A stretch of 64,000 nucleotides of DNA from Hymenobacter sp. DG01 (GTDB taxonomy: Bacteria; Bacteroidota; Bacteroidia; Cytophagales; Hymenobacteraceae): the NCBI RefSeq assembly GCF_006352025.1, contig NZ_CP040936.1:3970001-4034000 (forward strand), in the 5' to 3' direction. A program made the position numbers and the translations under genes. The notes under the pieces are model-generated. The model ran no database searches. It had not been told where the DNA came from and worked only from the letters and a program-made list of their open reading frames with translations. Positions 54,306 through 62,551 of this stretch are shown piece by piece. Each line of letters begins with the position of its first letter. Position 1 is the stretch's first letter.

Positions 54306-54968
54306 TTACTTCTTCACCCGGGGCTTGCCCTTATAATGGATGTCGCTGGAGCCGCTGGTGCGCGACAACAATTCCTCGCTCACGGCCACGTAGGCATCGG
54401 AGGCGCCGCTGGCTTCTACGGTGGCGGTGCGGCTTTGCAGGTTGTAGGCTTGGTAGTCGCTGCTGCCGCTGAGGTGCACCTGCTGGCGCTCTACGCGGCC
54501 GGTCAGGCGCAGGTCGGAGGCCCCGGAAGCGTGGGCGGTCAGGGCTTTGGCGTTCAGGGCCATCGTCACGTCGGAAGCGCCACTGGCCCGAATGGTGAAG
54601 TTGTCAGCCGTGAAGGGCGTGTCGCTTTTCACATCCGAAGCCCCGCTTACCTCCAGGCCCGTGAGGGTAGGGCAGGTGATGTACACGTTCACTTTCTCAG
54701 TGCCCCAGGACAGCATGGAGCCTTTCTCGCGGTAGATGGTCAGGGTATTGCCCTGCACTTCTGTCTTGATGCGCTCCAGTACACTGGCCGGGGCATCTAC
54801 CTTCACCTCGGTGGTGGGGCCCTGCTTGAGAAACAGATTGATGGCGCCGCTGGCTTTAATGGCCTGAAACGAGCTGACCGTGCGGGTTTGCTGAGCGGCA
54901 GCAGTCAGGGCCGAGACGCCCAGGAGGGCAGCTGTAGCCAGGGTGCGGAAGAAGGTAGCGGTTTTCAT
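54306..54968 (-). CDS. Head-GIN (DUF2807) domain protein, exported
   Basis: 220 residues; signal peptide MKTATFFRTLATAALLGVSA with cut near AAAQ. The mature part is a DUF2807 beta-solenoid: FQAIKASGAINLFLKQG starts with the GIN-type signature, followed by repeated SGASD motifs (LEVSGASDV, IRASGASDV, HASGASDL, EASGASDA). This repeat forms a right-handed beta roll. Common and abundant in Bacteroidota envelopes; function unknown. Confidence 0.93.
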   Translation of the reverse strand: MKTATFFRTLATAALLGVSALTAAAQQTRTVSSFQAIKASGAINLFLKQGPTTEVKVDAPASVLERIKTEVQGNTLTIYREKGSMLSWGTEKVNVYITCPTLTGLEVSGASDVKSDTPFTADNFTIRASGASDVTMALNAKALTAHASGASDLRLTGRVERQQVHLSGSSDYQAYNLQSRTATVEASGASDAYVAVSEELLSRTSGSSDIHYKGKPRVKK

Positions 54969-55207
54969 GGCCGGTAAGGAAAAGGTGAGTGAAAAGGAGA
55001 ATCAGTGGGGTAGATGAAGACCCGGCCGGAACCGTTGCCTGGGCTTCTGTTTTTTGCTCACTATCAGAAATATATTGGCCTGCTACCCCCGCCGGGCCTG
55101 CTAACCCACCCGGAGGAAGCTGGCAACATCGGGCCGCCGGCCTGCGTAAGCGCCACCATACCCGGGTACCGCCGGGGTATTTCTCTGACTGAACTCGCTC
55201 CCCCACC

Positions 55208-55885
55208 ATGAATAAGTCCTTGCTCTTGCTTTCAGTGGCCTCCGCCCTGGCTGTAGCCGCCTGCAATCAGAATAAGAAAGCTGCCAACGAAGCCGCCACT
55301 ACCCCCTCGGCCGATACGGCCGTGGTAGTGAACGACGCCACCACCATGGCCGCCACCTCCACTGATACCGACACGGCCGCCTACCGCACCGAGGCCGACC
55401 GCCTTGCCGACCGTATTGCCCAGGACCTGCGCCTGACGGATACCGTGGTAGTAACCCGCGTAGAAAAAACCTACTACACCCGTGGCCGCCGCCTCAACGA
55501 GGTGAACACTCGCTACACCACCGATACCACCGGCCGCTACGCCGCCCTGCGCCAGGTAAACGACGACACCGACCGGGAAGTCCGGACCTACATTACCGAT
55601 CCGGCCCAGTACCGCACCTATCAGGAAAACCGTAACAGCTACTACGCCGGCACGCCTTACAGCAATGCTACGGTTACCACCACTACCACAGAAACCACGC
55701 CCGCCCGGCGGCGCGGCCCTGCAGTGGTGAAATACGACAAGAAAGCTAACGGCGAAACGAAAATCGTGTACTCCAATGGCAAAACCGTGAAGGTGGACAA
55801 GGACGGCGACACGAAAGTGGAATACCCCAACGGCACCAAAGTAAAGCGCGACGCCGACGACGGCAACGTAAAGGTGAAGCGCTAA
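55208..55885 (+). CDS. Lipoprotein with Thr-rich linker and C-terminal TCP10-like strand repeats
   Basis: 225 residues; lipoprotein signal MNKSLLLLSVASALAVAAC. A Thr/Ala/Asp-rich linker leads into a helical section (AYRTEADRLADRIAQDLRLT) and a Tyr/Arg/Thr-rich stretch. The C-terminal 50 residues are short hairpin repeats of the form KIVYSNGKTVKVDKDGD and KVEYPNGTKVKRDADDG, like T-complex-10 C-terminal repeats that form single-layer beta sheets. Envelope anchored; role unknown. Followed by a terminator. Confidence 0.7.
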   Translation: MNKSLLLLSVASALAVAACNQNKKAANEAATTPSADTAVVVNDATTMAATSTDTDTAAYRTEADRLADRIAQDLRLTDTVVVTRVEKTYYTRGRRLNEVNTRYTTDTTGRYAALRQVNDDTDREVRTYITDPAQYRTYQENRNSYYAGTPYSNATVTTTTTETTPARRRGPAVVKYDKKANGETKIVYSNGKTVKVDKDGDTKVEYPNGTKVKRDADDGNVKVKR

Positions 55886-55907
55886 GCGCCTACCCCTTGC
55901 AAACGCC

Positions 55908-55941
55908 AAAAGCCCGCTCCCAGGCATGGAAGCGGGCTTTT
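55908..55941. terminator. Bidirectional terminator
   Basis: AAAAGCCCGCT at 55908-55918 pairs with AGCGGGCTTTT at 55931-55941 across a 12-base loop. Between the lipoprotein and the convergent DUF922-like gene. Confidence 0.85.
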
Positions 55942-55962
55942 TCGTGCCGAAAGTTCTATGCT

Positions 55963-57078
55963 TTACTTCTTGATGCCGTACTGGCGCAGCTCCTCATCCA
56001 GGCGGCGGTTCCAGCGCTCCTGGGCCAGAGGGCTGCCGTGGGTTTCGGCGTCGTACTGCTCCTGCAGGCGGTTCATCTCCGTAAAGGATTTCAGGTACTG
56101 CAGCTGCAGAATGCTGTTGTAGTCTTCCACCGTGAGGCTGTCGGGGGTGGCTTTGCGGCGAAACCGCTCGGCTACCAGCCGCACGATATCAAAGTGGCGC
56201 TGCTCGTGGTTGAGGTGCTCGGCCGTTTGCTGGCCCGGCCCCACCCACGACGAGCTGCGCACCACAAATACCTTCAGAATCAGCTCCAGCTCTACTACCC
56301 CGTTCACCACCCGCGGCCGGCCTTGGTAAGCAAAGCCCGGAAACACCGAGGCCGCATAACGCCCCTGCGAGCGAGGCTGCCCCGTAAAATCTGACCACAC
56401 CAGGGGGCGGGCAGGGTCGTAAAATACGGTATCGGCCTCCGTTTGGGCCATATGGAAGCGGGCGGTGGGGTGTACGGCCGTGGCCAGGCGCACATCGTGG
56501 GTGGCGGCGCGGGTAAGCCAGGTATTGAAGTAGCTGAGGCCGCCCAGCAGGGTTTGGCGTAAGGTAGGCTCCACCACCGTCCGGTCGGGGAGGGGGCGCA
56601 GGTAGCGGGCCCCGCCGCGGTACTCCGTCAGGGTAATGGTGCGGCCCTCAGCATTCACCCAGTCGAAAGCCAGGCGCACCGTAATCTGGCCGGCTGCCTG
56701 GCCGCCAGCCGCGGCCGTTTCCTGCACGCGGCACTCGAGCACCCGCAGGGTAACACCGTAGCGGGCGGGGCGGGCCGGCAAGGTGCGGGTTACAAACTGG
56801 CGCAGGGCCGCCTCGGTGCCGCCCTGCAGCCCTACGGGCCGCGCGACATTGGCCGTTGCCGGAGGGGTAGGGAGCAGCCACGCTACGGCCGGGCGACCAG
56901 GCCGCTCATCGCGCACCTGCTTAATCGTAAACAGGGGAGAAGTGAAAGAAGGAGTAGCGGGCCGCAGAACCAGGGGTTGTTCTGCAACCGGCTGCCCGGC
57001 CGCTGTCAGCAGCCCGATAAGCAATAGCAGCCCCCACCAGATTCCTTTACCAGCCCCGCGAAAATTCAAGGCTCTCAT
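55963..57078 (-). CDS. Exported HExxH protein, DUF922-like
   Basis: 371 residues from the ATG at 57078 (MRALNFRGAGKGIWWGLLLL); an ATG at 57090 is possible. A signal or anchor helix opens it. The N-terminal half has no known motif (TIKQVRDERPGRPAVAWLLP, RYGVTLRVLECRVQET). The C-terminal half begins PLVWSDFTGQP, as in DUF922, and has the zinc-protease motif HEQRH in LNHEQRHFDIVRLVAERF. This suggests a periplasmic metallopeptidase, with activity not shown. A 33-bp palindrome lies upstream. Confidence 0.7.
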   Translation of the reverse strand: MRALNFRGAGKGIWWGLLLLIGLLTAAGQPVAEQPLVLRPATPSFTSPLFTIKQVRDERPGRPAVAWLLPTPPATANVARPVGLQGGTEAALRQFVTRTLPARPARYGVTLRVLECRVQETAAAGGQAAGQITVRLAFDWVNAEGRTITLTEYRGGARYLRPLPDRTVVEPTLRQTLLGGLSYFNTWLTRAATHDVRLATAVHPTARFHMAQTEADTVFYDPARPLVWSDFTGQPRSQGRYAASVFPGFAYQGRPRVVNGVVELELILKVFVVRSSSWVGPGQQTAEHLNHEQRHFDIVRLVAERFRRKATPDSLTVEDYNSILQLQYLKSFTEMNRLQEQYDAETHGSPLAQERWNRRLDEELRQYGIKK

Positions 57079-57133
57079 AATAGCAGACATTCATCTGCCA
57101 GACATTTCCTACCCCCCGCTCGTTCCCGAAAGG

Positions 57134-57207
57134 GAAGTGATGAGGGGGAAAGGACTGGCGGCAGACTTAGGCGCGTCTGCCGCCAGTCCTTTCCCCCTCA
57201 TCACTTC
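57134..57207. terminator. 33-bp perfect inverted repeat
   Basis: Arms 57134-57166 and 57175-57207 are perfectly complementary around an 8-base loop. It follows the AraC gene (minus strand) and precedes the DUF922-like gene. It has no T run directly after the stem. The longest perfect stem in the window. Confidence 0.75.
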
Positions 57208-57225
57208 ATCCCCTTATCACTTTCC

Positions 57226-58095
57226 CTACTTACCCATGCGTTGGCGGCGATACTCGGTGGGGCTTTGGCCGGTGTACTTGCGGAAGGTTTTGTTGAAGTG
57301 GGAGAGGTTGTTGAAGCCGCAGGAATAGCACACCTCCGTCACGGCCAAGTCGTCGTCGAGGAGGAGGCGGCAGGCCTGGCCCACGCGGTATTCCTGCAGG
57401 AAATCGGTGAGGGTGTGGCGGGTCATCTTCTTGAAGTAGCGGCAGAAGGCCGGCACCGAGAGGTGGGCCACATCGGCTACTTCCTGCACCGAGAGGCTGG
57501 CGCGCTGGTAGTTCTGCTCCACAAACTGGTACACCCGGCTCAGGCGCTGCTGCTCCTTACCGTTCAGGCCCTGGCCGCCTGTGCCCGCGTGCAGGGGCAG
57601 GCAGTCGGTGGTGGGGGCCTGGGCCAGCTGCTGCAGGGCCTGCAGCAGCAGCAACAGGCGCATGAAGGGCGGCGCCTCCAGCAGCTGGCGCAGCACCGGG
57701 CCTACTGCCGTGCGCGTACTACCCCGAAACGACAACCCTTCATGGGAGCGGGCCAGCAACTGCCGGATGGCAGCCATTTCGGGCTTATCCCAGAAGTCGG
57801 AACCCAGAAAGTCGCCGCGCAGCTGCACCACAATTTCCTCGAACGGCGTGCCCGCCGGATGCCCGTAGCTGAAGGTAAGGTGAGGCAGATCGGGCCCGAT
57901 AAGCACCAGCTCCCCATCCTCGAAGCGGGAAATATGCTGCCCGATGTGCCGCCGCCCGTGGCCCCTCGGAATATACACCAGCTCGTACTCAGGGTGGTAG
58001 TGCCAGAGCAGCTCCGCCTTGCCTACCTCCGTGTAGTGCAGAAGCGTGAAGGAGCTGTCAACGGTGGGATGGATGGGTTCGAATTGTAGTTTCAC
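57226..58095 (-). CDS. AraC-family transcriptional regulator
   Basis: 289 residues. The N-terminal cupin-like sensor has ELLWHYHPEYELVYIPRGHG and IGPDLPHLTFSYG, then a linker. The C-terminal double helix-turn-helix reads VQEVADVAHLSVPAFCRYFK, LTDFLQEYRVGQACRLLLDD and VTEVCYSCGFNNLSHFNKTF. The layout matches sugar- or carbon-responsive AraC regulators of Bacteroidota. The target is unknown; no transporter or sugar-utilisation gene is adjacent. A 33-bp palindrome follows. Confidence 0.95.
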   Translation of the reverse strand: MKLQFEPIHPTVDSSFTLLHYTEVGKAELLWHYHPEYELVYIPRGHGRRHIGQHISRFEDGELVLIGPDLPHLTFSYGHPAGTPFEEIVVQLRGDFLGSDFWDKPEMAAIRQLLARSHEGLSFRGSTRTAVGPVLRQLLEAPPFMRLLLLLQALQQLAQAPTTDCLPLHAGTGGQGLNGKEQQRLSRVYQFVEQNYQRASLSVQEVADVAHLSVPAFCRYFKKMTRHTLTDFLQEYRVGQACRLLLDDDLAVTEVCYSCGFNNLSHFNKTFRKYTGQSPTEYRRQRMGK

Positions 58096-58234
58096 GGTGG
58101 GAATGGTGCCCTAATGGCGGGATGGTAACGTGAAATTAATGCATTTGGTCAACATGGCATCAAAAATTGCGAACCGGGCAGTGGTAGTTCGCCGTATGAG
58201 GTAGCAACTTGCACTATCAAGTTGCCCCTCTCGC

Positions 58235-58639
58235 ATGAAAGCGCTGTCTTCCTACTTCCGGACCCTGACTTTGCTGCTGCTGGTAGCGGCCAGTGCACCC
58301 GCTGCCAAGGCCGCCGGACAACCAGCAGAAGCCGCAACTCCAGGCTCAGTGGAGCAGCGCGCCGGCAGCCTGACCCGCTACCTAACGCAGGCCCTGGACC
58401 TGAGCAAGGCCCAGCAGAAAGCAGTTCGGAAAAGCGTCCGGCAGTACGTGCGGGAGCAGGAAGTGTTGGCCGTGAAGCCCGGCCTGGTGGCAGCCGACAC
58501 GGATGCCCGGCTACTGTCGGGGCGCACGATGGCAGAAGTAGATAACGAATTTGATACCGCACTGGCGCGGGTGCTTACTCCGGGCCAGTACAGTGCATAT
58601 AGCTGGCTGCGTGAGCACCAGCCGGAAAGCCGCCGCTAG
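58235..58639 (+). CDS. Small secreted helical protein
   Basis: 134 residues; signal peptide with core LTLLLLVAASAPAAKAAG. The mature part is helical, with LTQALDLSKAQQKAVRKSVR and FDTALARVLTPGQYSAYSWL. The L-S-x-x-Q then L-T-P-x-Q-x pattern recalls the LTxxQ repeats of Spy/CpxP-like periplasmic chaperones; the similarity is short and unproven. Followed by a terminator. Confidence 0.65.
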   Translation: MKALSSYFRTLTLLLLVAASAPAAKAAGQPAEAATPGSVEQRAGSLTRYLTQALDLSKAQQKAVRKSVRQYVREQEVLAVKPGLVAADTDARLLSGRTMAEVDNEFDTALARVLTPGQYSAYSWLREHQPESRR

Positions 58640-58728
58640 CGCGCTTTCCTGAGCAGACATCCAGCGGCTTTGGGTGGGAATTTTAGCCGCTGGCCGTTTC
58701 CCGGGCACCTTTGGCACCCGGAAAACGC

Positions 58729-58767
58729 AAAAAGAGGTTGAGGCTGTGGGAGCTTCAGCCTCTTTTT
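58729..58767 (+). terminator. Terminator hairpin
   Basis: A 17-bp stem with two G-T pairs at 58729-58745 and 58751-58767, loop GTGGG, then a T run. Confidence 0.8.
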
Positions 58768-58861
58768 TTTGCTTATCCACGTATGAGGGGGCCGGAAGCG
58801 GGCTTCCCGGCACGCGGGGTCCGGTCTTTTTCCTCTACTTTAGGATTCCAAGTTGTCCTTT

Positions 58862-60121
58862 ATGCGCCTATACTTGCTTGGCTGCCTGTTGCTGCTCTCC
58901 CTGGGGGCGTGGGCGCAGCAGCCCGATACGGCCCGTCCGGGCCGTCAGATCAACCTTTCGAACGTGGATGTAGCTCCCGCCGCCGTGGATATTTCCGGGT
59001 GGCTGCTGCTGGACAAGGACATTCAGACGGAGCTGGAAGGGGCGGTGCAGAACATCTACAACTTCAAGCACGACCGCGCCGAGCGCCAGTTCCGGAGCCT
59101 GCGCCGCCGCTACCCCAACCACCCCATGCCCTACTTCCTGCTGGGCCTGACGACGTGGTGGAAGATTATGCCTTCCAACATCACCTCCCAGCAGTACGAT
59201 AAGGTGTTTCTGGCCTACATGGATACGGCCATTGCCCGCGGGGAGGCGCTTTACAAGCGCGACCGAAGAAACTACGAAGCCTGCTTTTTTCTGTCGGCGG
59301 CCTATGGCTTCTCGGCCCGCCTGAATGCTGAGCGCCACAACTGGCGCAAAGCCACCGTGGCCAGCAAAAATGCTCTCGACTACCTCGAAAAAAGCCAGGA
59401 AGCCAACGGCCTGAGCCCGGAGTTTCTGTTTGGGCAGGCCCTGATTAACTACTACGCCCCCTGGATTTCAGATACGTACCCGCTGCTACGGCCCGTGCTG
59501 CTGTTCTTCCCGAAGGGTAATAAGAAGCTGGGCCTCTCGCAGCTGCGCAGCGTGGCCGCCAACGGGTTTTATACCGCCCCGGAGGCGCGGGTTTTCCTGA
59601 TGAAAATTCTGCAGAACCAGGAAAATAAGCCGGATGAGGCCCTGGCCCTGGCCCGCATTATGGCCACCACCTACCCCGATAATGGCTATTTCCAGCGCTT
59701 CTATGCCCTGATGAGCTACCAGGTAGGCGACCTGAACGAGTGTGAGCGGGTAAGCCGCGACATTCTGGATAAAATCAACCGGGGCATGCCCGGCTACGAG
59801 GGCATCAGTGGGCGCTACGCCACGTACTTCCTGGGCAGCCTGATGCAGAACCAGTACAAGGACCTGACCAAAGCCAAGGAATATTACCAGCGCTGCATTG
59901 TATTCGCGGAAAGCACCAACGATACCAAGCAGGGCTTTTACCTCTATGCGCTGCTGAACCTGGGCCGCATTGCCAGCAAGCAGAACGATGCCGCCGCAGC
60001 CACGCGCTACTACAAAGAAGTGCAGCAGAAAGCCGAGCGTAAGTCTGAGGCATACAACGAGGCTCAGGCCTACCTGAAAAAGAAAGGAAAGAAGCCCCCA
60101 AAGGCAGCTGGCCGATCTTAA
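58862..60121 (+). CDS. Secreted tetratricopeptide-repeat protein
   Basis: 419 residues from the ATG at 58862; signal peptide MRLYLLGCLLLLSLGAWAQQ. Then TPR-type helix pairs: NIYNFKHDRAERQFRSLRRR, PMPYFLLGLTTWWK, YEACFFLSAAYGF, ALALARIMATTYPDNGYFQR, TKAKEYYQRCIVFAES and LYALLNLGRIASKQNDAAAA. The C-terminus is basic (KKKGKKPPKAAGRS). Periplasmic scaffold; function unknown, common in Cytophagales. TACTTTAG about 20 bases upstream is a weak -7 box. Confidence 0.8.
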   Translation: MRLYLLGCLLLLSLGAWAQQPDTARPGRQINLSNVDVAPAAVDISGWLLLDKDIQTELEGAVQNIYNFKHDRAERQFRSLRRRYPNHPMPYFLLGLTTWWKIMPSNITSQQYDKVFLAYMDTAIARGEALYKRDRRNYEACFFLSAAYGFSARLNAERHNWRKATVASKNALDYLEKSQEANGLSPEFLFGQALINYYAPWISDTYPLLRPVLLFFPKGNKKLGLSQLRSVAANGFYTAPEARVFLMKILQNQENKPDEALALARIMATTYPDNGYFQRFYALMSYQVGDLNECERVSRDILDKINRGMPGYEGISGRYATYFLGSLMQNQYKDLTKAKEYYQRCIVFAESTNDTKQGFYLYALLNLGRIASKQNDAAAATRYYKEVQQKAERKSEAYNEAQAYLKKKGKKPPKAAGRS

Positions 60122-60286
60122 GGGGTGCGGGTTTTTAGTCGAGCGAACGGCCCGGCTGGTAGCGGGCGGGCAAGGGGTTCGTCGGTAAAATGGCCAAAAA
60201 GGGGGTAGGAGGTAGATCGGGGGAGCGGGTAGGCTACGTATCTACTCCAAATCCGACCTTCTGCCGACACACCTGTTACCCGTTTT

Positions 60287-60787
60287 ATGGTACCCCCGGA
60301 CGCTTCTCATTTAGTATCCCGCTACACCTCCCGTCTTCATATGCTCCGGTTCTGGTGGGCTGAACCCACCGAACCTACCCTGGTGCCTTCCCTGCTGACC
60401 GGCGTGCTTCGGGCCGTGCGCCGCCATCAGGCCCAGCAGCTGCTGCTGGATCTGCGCCGCCTCCCTACCCTGCAGGAAACCGTTCAGCAATGGGTCCAGA
60501 ACAGCTGGCTGCCCCGGTTGCGGCGCTGCGGCCTGCGGCGGCTGGCGCTGCTGCTGCCCACCAACCCCTACAACATGATGCTGGTAGAAAGCCTGTTGTG
60601 GGTTTCGCTGCAGGAGAGCCTGCCCTACGAGGTACAGTACTTCACGGAACTGCCCGCCGCCCTCGACTGGCTCACCAACTCCGAAATAGCCACCTCCGAC
60701 GCCGACTGGCCCCGCCGCTACCAGGAGCCCCTGATTCGGCGGGTGCGGCGTCGGCAGTGTCCGGCCCAGCTGCTCTCACCGGCGTAG
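60287..60787 (+). CDS. Small STAS/SpoIIAA-like hypothetical protein
   Basis: A 166-residue cytoplasmic protein. Pattern of alternating strands and helices similar to SpoIIAA/STAS-like families: LHMLRFWWAEPTEPTLVP, AQQLLLDLRRLPTLQETVQQ, WLPRLRRCGLRRLALLLPTN, YNMMLVESLLWVSL, YEVQYFTELPAALDWL. The Bacteroidota versions are unannotated; fold assignment is by pattern only. C-terminal tail Arg-rich. Confidence 0.6.
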   Translation: MVPPDASHLVSRYTSRLHMLRFWWAEPTEPTLVPSLLTGVLRAVRRHQAQQLLLDLRRLPTLQETVQQWVQNSWLPRLRRCGLRRLALLLPTNPYNMMLVESLLWVSLQESLPYEVQYFTELPAALDWLTNSEIATSDADWPRRYQEPLIRRVRRRQCPAQLLSPA

Positions 60788-60798
60788 CGGCCGGCTTA

Positions 60799-60842
60799 CC
60801 CGCCGTGCTGCCTGGCTGAACAAGGCCAGACGACACGGCGGG
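60799..60842. terminator. Hairpin between convergent genes
   Basis: CCCGCCGTG at 60799-60807 pairs with CACGGCGGG at 60834-60842, with inner pairing CTGGC / GCCAG. No T tract, so a weak terminator candidate. Confidence 0.5.
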
Positions 60843-60853
60843 CAGCAACCTGC

Positions 60854-61441
60854 TTACTGCTTCTCGTTGAACACAGTATCAATGGCCAGCCCGGCCGCCA
60901 GCAGCAAGGTACTGGAGGCCTCCTGCGGCTCGCCCGTGTCGTGCAGGGAAATCAAGTAGTTGTCGGCGGTAGTGAACAGCTCTCGCCCGAGGCCAGCCCA
61001 CTTCTTCGTGACTACCCCTATTTCCTGCCCCGAGGCACTCACCAGCGTAAAGTCCCAGCCCTTCCAGTTACCCTTGATTTCGGCAATCTTCTCGTCGTGC
61101 ACATTGTACACGTGAAACCCGCCGCCCAGCGAGAATAGCTTGCTTTTGAAGTAGCCAATGCGCTGCTGCCGGGCATCTACCACGTGCACTTTGGAGCGCA
61201 GGAACGTCCAGCCCCGCTGAATCTGGAAGAGGGGCTCGGCCTCGGGCTGCTCCCGCACGGCAATCGTGACGGGCAGCATGTGCTTTTTAAGCAGCAGCCG
61301 CAGCCACACGGCCCAGGCCGGGGTAGCCTCTGTGGCGTACCCAATCTGCTCCTGGGTTTCGGGTTGCAGAATATCGTAGGTGTCTTTGAGCTTGAACACG
61401 CCCGCGTGCTCCCGGATAAAATAGTTGCGCCGATTTAGCAT
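60854..61441 (-). CDS. Phospholipid-scramblase/LURP-one-like protein
   Basis: A 195-residue protein with a Tubby-like beta-barrel pattern: NRRNYFIREHAGVFKLKDTY, YDILQPETQEQIGYA, PLFQIQRGWTFLRSKVHVVD, QQRIGYFKSKLFSLGGGFHV, KIAEIKGNWKGWDFTLVSAS and IGVVTKKWAGLGRELFTTAD. The GNWKGWDF strand is a family feature. It could bind or sit against the membrane. Proposed names include scramblase-related, but no scramblase activity is implied. Convergent with the STAS-like gene. Confidence 0.8.
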   Translation of the reverse strand: MLNRRNYFIREHAGVFKLKDTYDILQPETQEQIGYATEATPAWAVWLRLLLKKHMLPVTIAVREQPEAEPLFQIQRGWTFLRSKVHVVDARQQRIGYFKSKLFSLGGGFHVYNVHDEKIAEIKGNWKGWDFTLVSASGQEIGVVTKKWAGLGRELFTTADNYLISLHDTGEPQEASSTLLLAAGLAIDTVFNEKQ

Positions 61442-61531
61442 TGGAAAAAAGGAAGAAGTTGGCGCAAGCTACCGTTTTGCCCGAATAAGAATACCGGTAC
61501 CGACGAAGAAGATGCTTTTTAGCGGCCGCGG

Positions 61532-62356
61532 TCAGGGCAGGGGCTCCCGGAGGGCGGTAGGAGACTTGCGGCGGGCCGCCCCGCGCAGCAGCTCGTCCGT
61601 ATGTGCCAGCAGAGCCGTGCCGCCCCACTGGCCGTGGCCGGGCACTACCACCCGGGCTTTGGGGTAGCGGGCTTGCACGGTGCGCAGGGCGGCGGGCCAC
61701 CGCGTAAGGTTGGCCTCGTCGAGGTTGCCCAGGGAGGTAGCGGCCTGCTCCCGCACCAGGCACCCTCCAAACAGCACCTTTTGGCGGGGCAGCCAGGCTA
61801 CTATGTTATCGGGGGCGTGGGCCGGCCCCGGAAAAAACAGCTCCAGACGTGTGCGGCCGGCCCGAATCAGCGTGTACGGCTTGAGTGCGGCGGTTAGGGG
61901 GGCAGCCGCCGGATAAAGCTGCCGCACCCGCCGGGCAGTAAGTGGGCTGCTGTACACCCGGATGCGGCGAGCCTGCAGCACGGCCAGGCCGCCTACCCGG
62001 TCCTGGTGGGCGTGGGTCACCAGGGCCAGCCGCACCCGCTGGTGCAGGCTGTCGGCAACCCACTGCAGTAGCTGTTGGGTTTGCTCCGGGTCCCAGGGGG
62101 TATCAATCAGCACGGCTCCCTGGCGAGTGCGCACTATCAGGCCGTTGGCCGGCACCGGCGCCGCTACCCCGGGATAGCGCCGGTAAGAAGTATACACAAA
62201 CACATCGGGGGCCACGGCGCGCACCCGCAGCGGCGGTAGGGCAGCCGGTGGTGGCCCGGCCCAGACCCGCGGCGCTACCGCCAGCAGGGCCGCAAAAAAG
62301 AAAAACAAACACCACCGAAAAGGGCGGCCACAGGTAGAAAGCGAAACGAAAGACAT
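61532..62356 (-). CDS. Subclass B1 metallo-beta-lactamase
   Basis: 274 residues from the ATG at 62356, signal peptide rich in Phe/Leu (FRWCLFFFFAALLAVAP) with cut near VWA. All six B1 zinc ligands are present: H115, H117 and D119 in HAHQDRVGG, H180 in GPAHAPDNIVAWLP, C199 in LFGGCLVRE, H241 in VVPGHG. SLGNLDEANLTRWP follows as in B1 enzymes. It should hydrolyse beta-lactams in the periplasm. The family's common Lys after the Cys ligand is Arg here. Chromosomal, with no mobile element alongside. Confidence 0.9.
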   Translation of the reverse strand: MSFVSLSTCGRPFRWCLFFFFAALLAVAPRVWAGPPPAALPPLRVRAVAPDVFVYTSYRRYPGVAAPVPANGLIVRTRQGAVLIDTPWDPEQTQQLLQWVADSLHQRVRLALVTHAHQDRVGGLAVLQARRIRVYSSPLTARRVRQLYPAAAPLTAALKPYTLIRAGRTRLELFFPGPAHAPDNIVAWLPRQKVLFGGCLVREQAATSLGNLDEANLTRWPAALRTVQARYPKARVVVPGHGQWGGTALLAHTDELLRGAARRKSPTALREPLP

Positions 62357-62551
62357 GCGAAACGGGCAGAACAAGGCTCGCTAACGCTTGACCCCGCCAA
62401 AAAAGTGCCCACCATCAGGCTGCCGAGTTGCCGCAGGTTCGTGCTGGCGGCAGATAAGGAGGCGGAGAATAGGGCCAGGGGTAGGGTTGGAACTGTTATA
62501 AGGATCCAGGACTTTTACTGGTCTTTGCCTTGCCTGCTGAATCCCTGCCTT

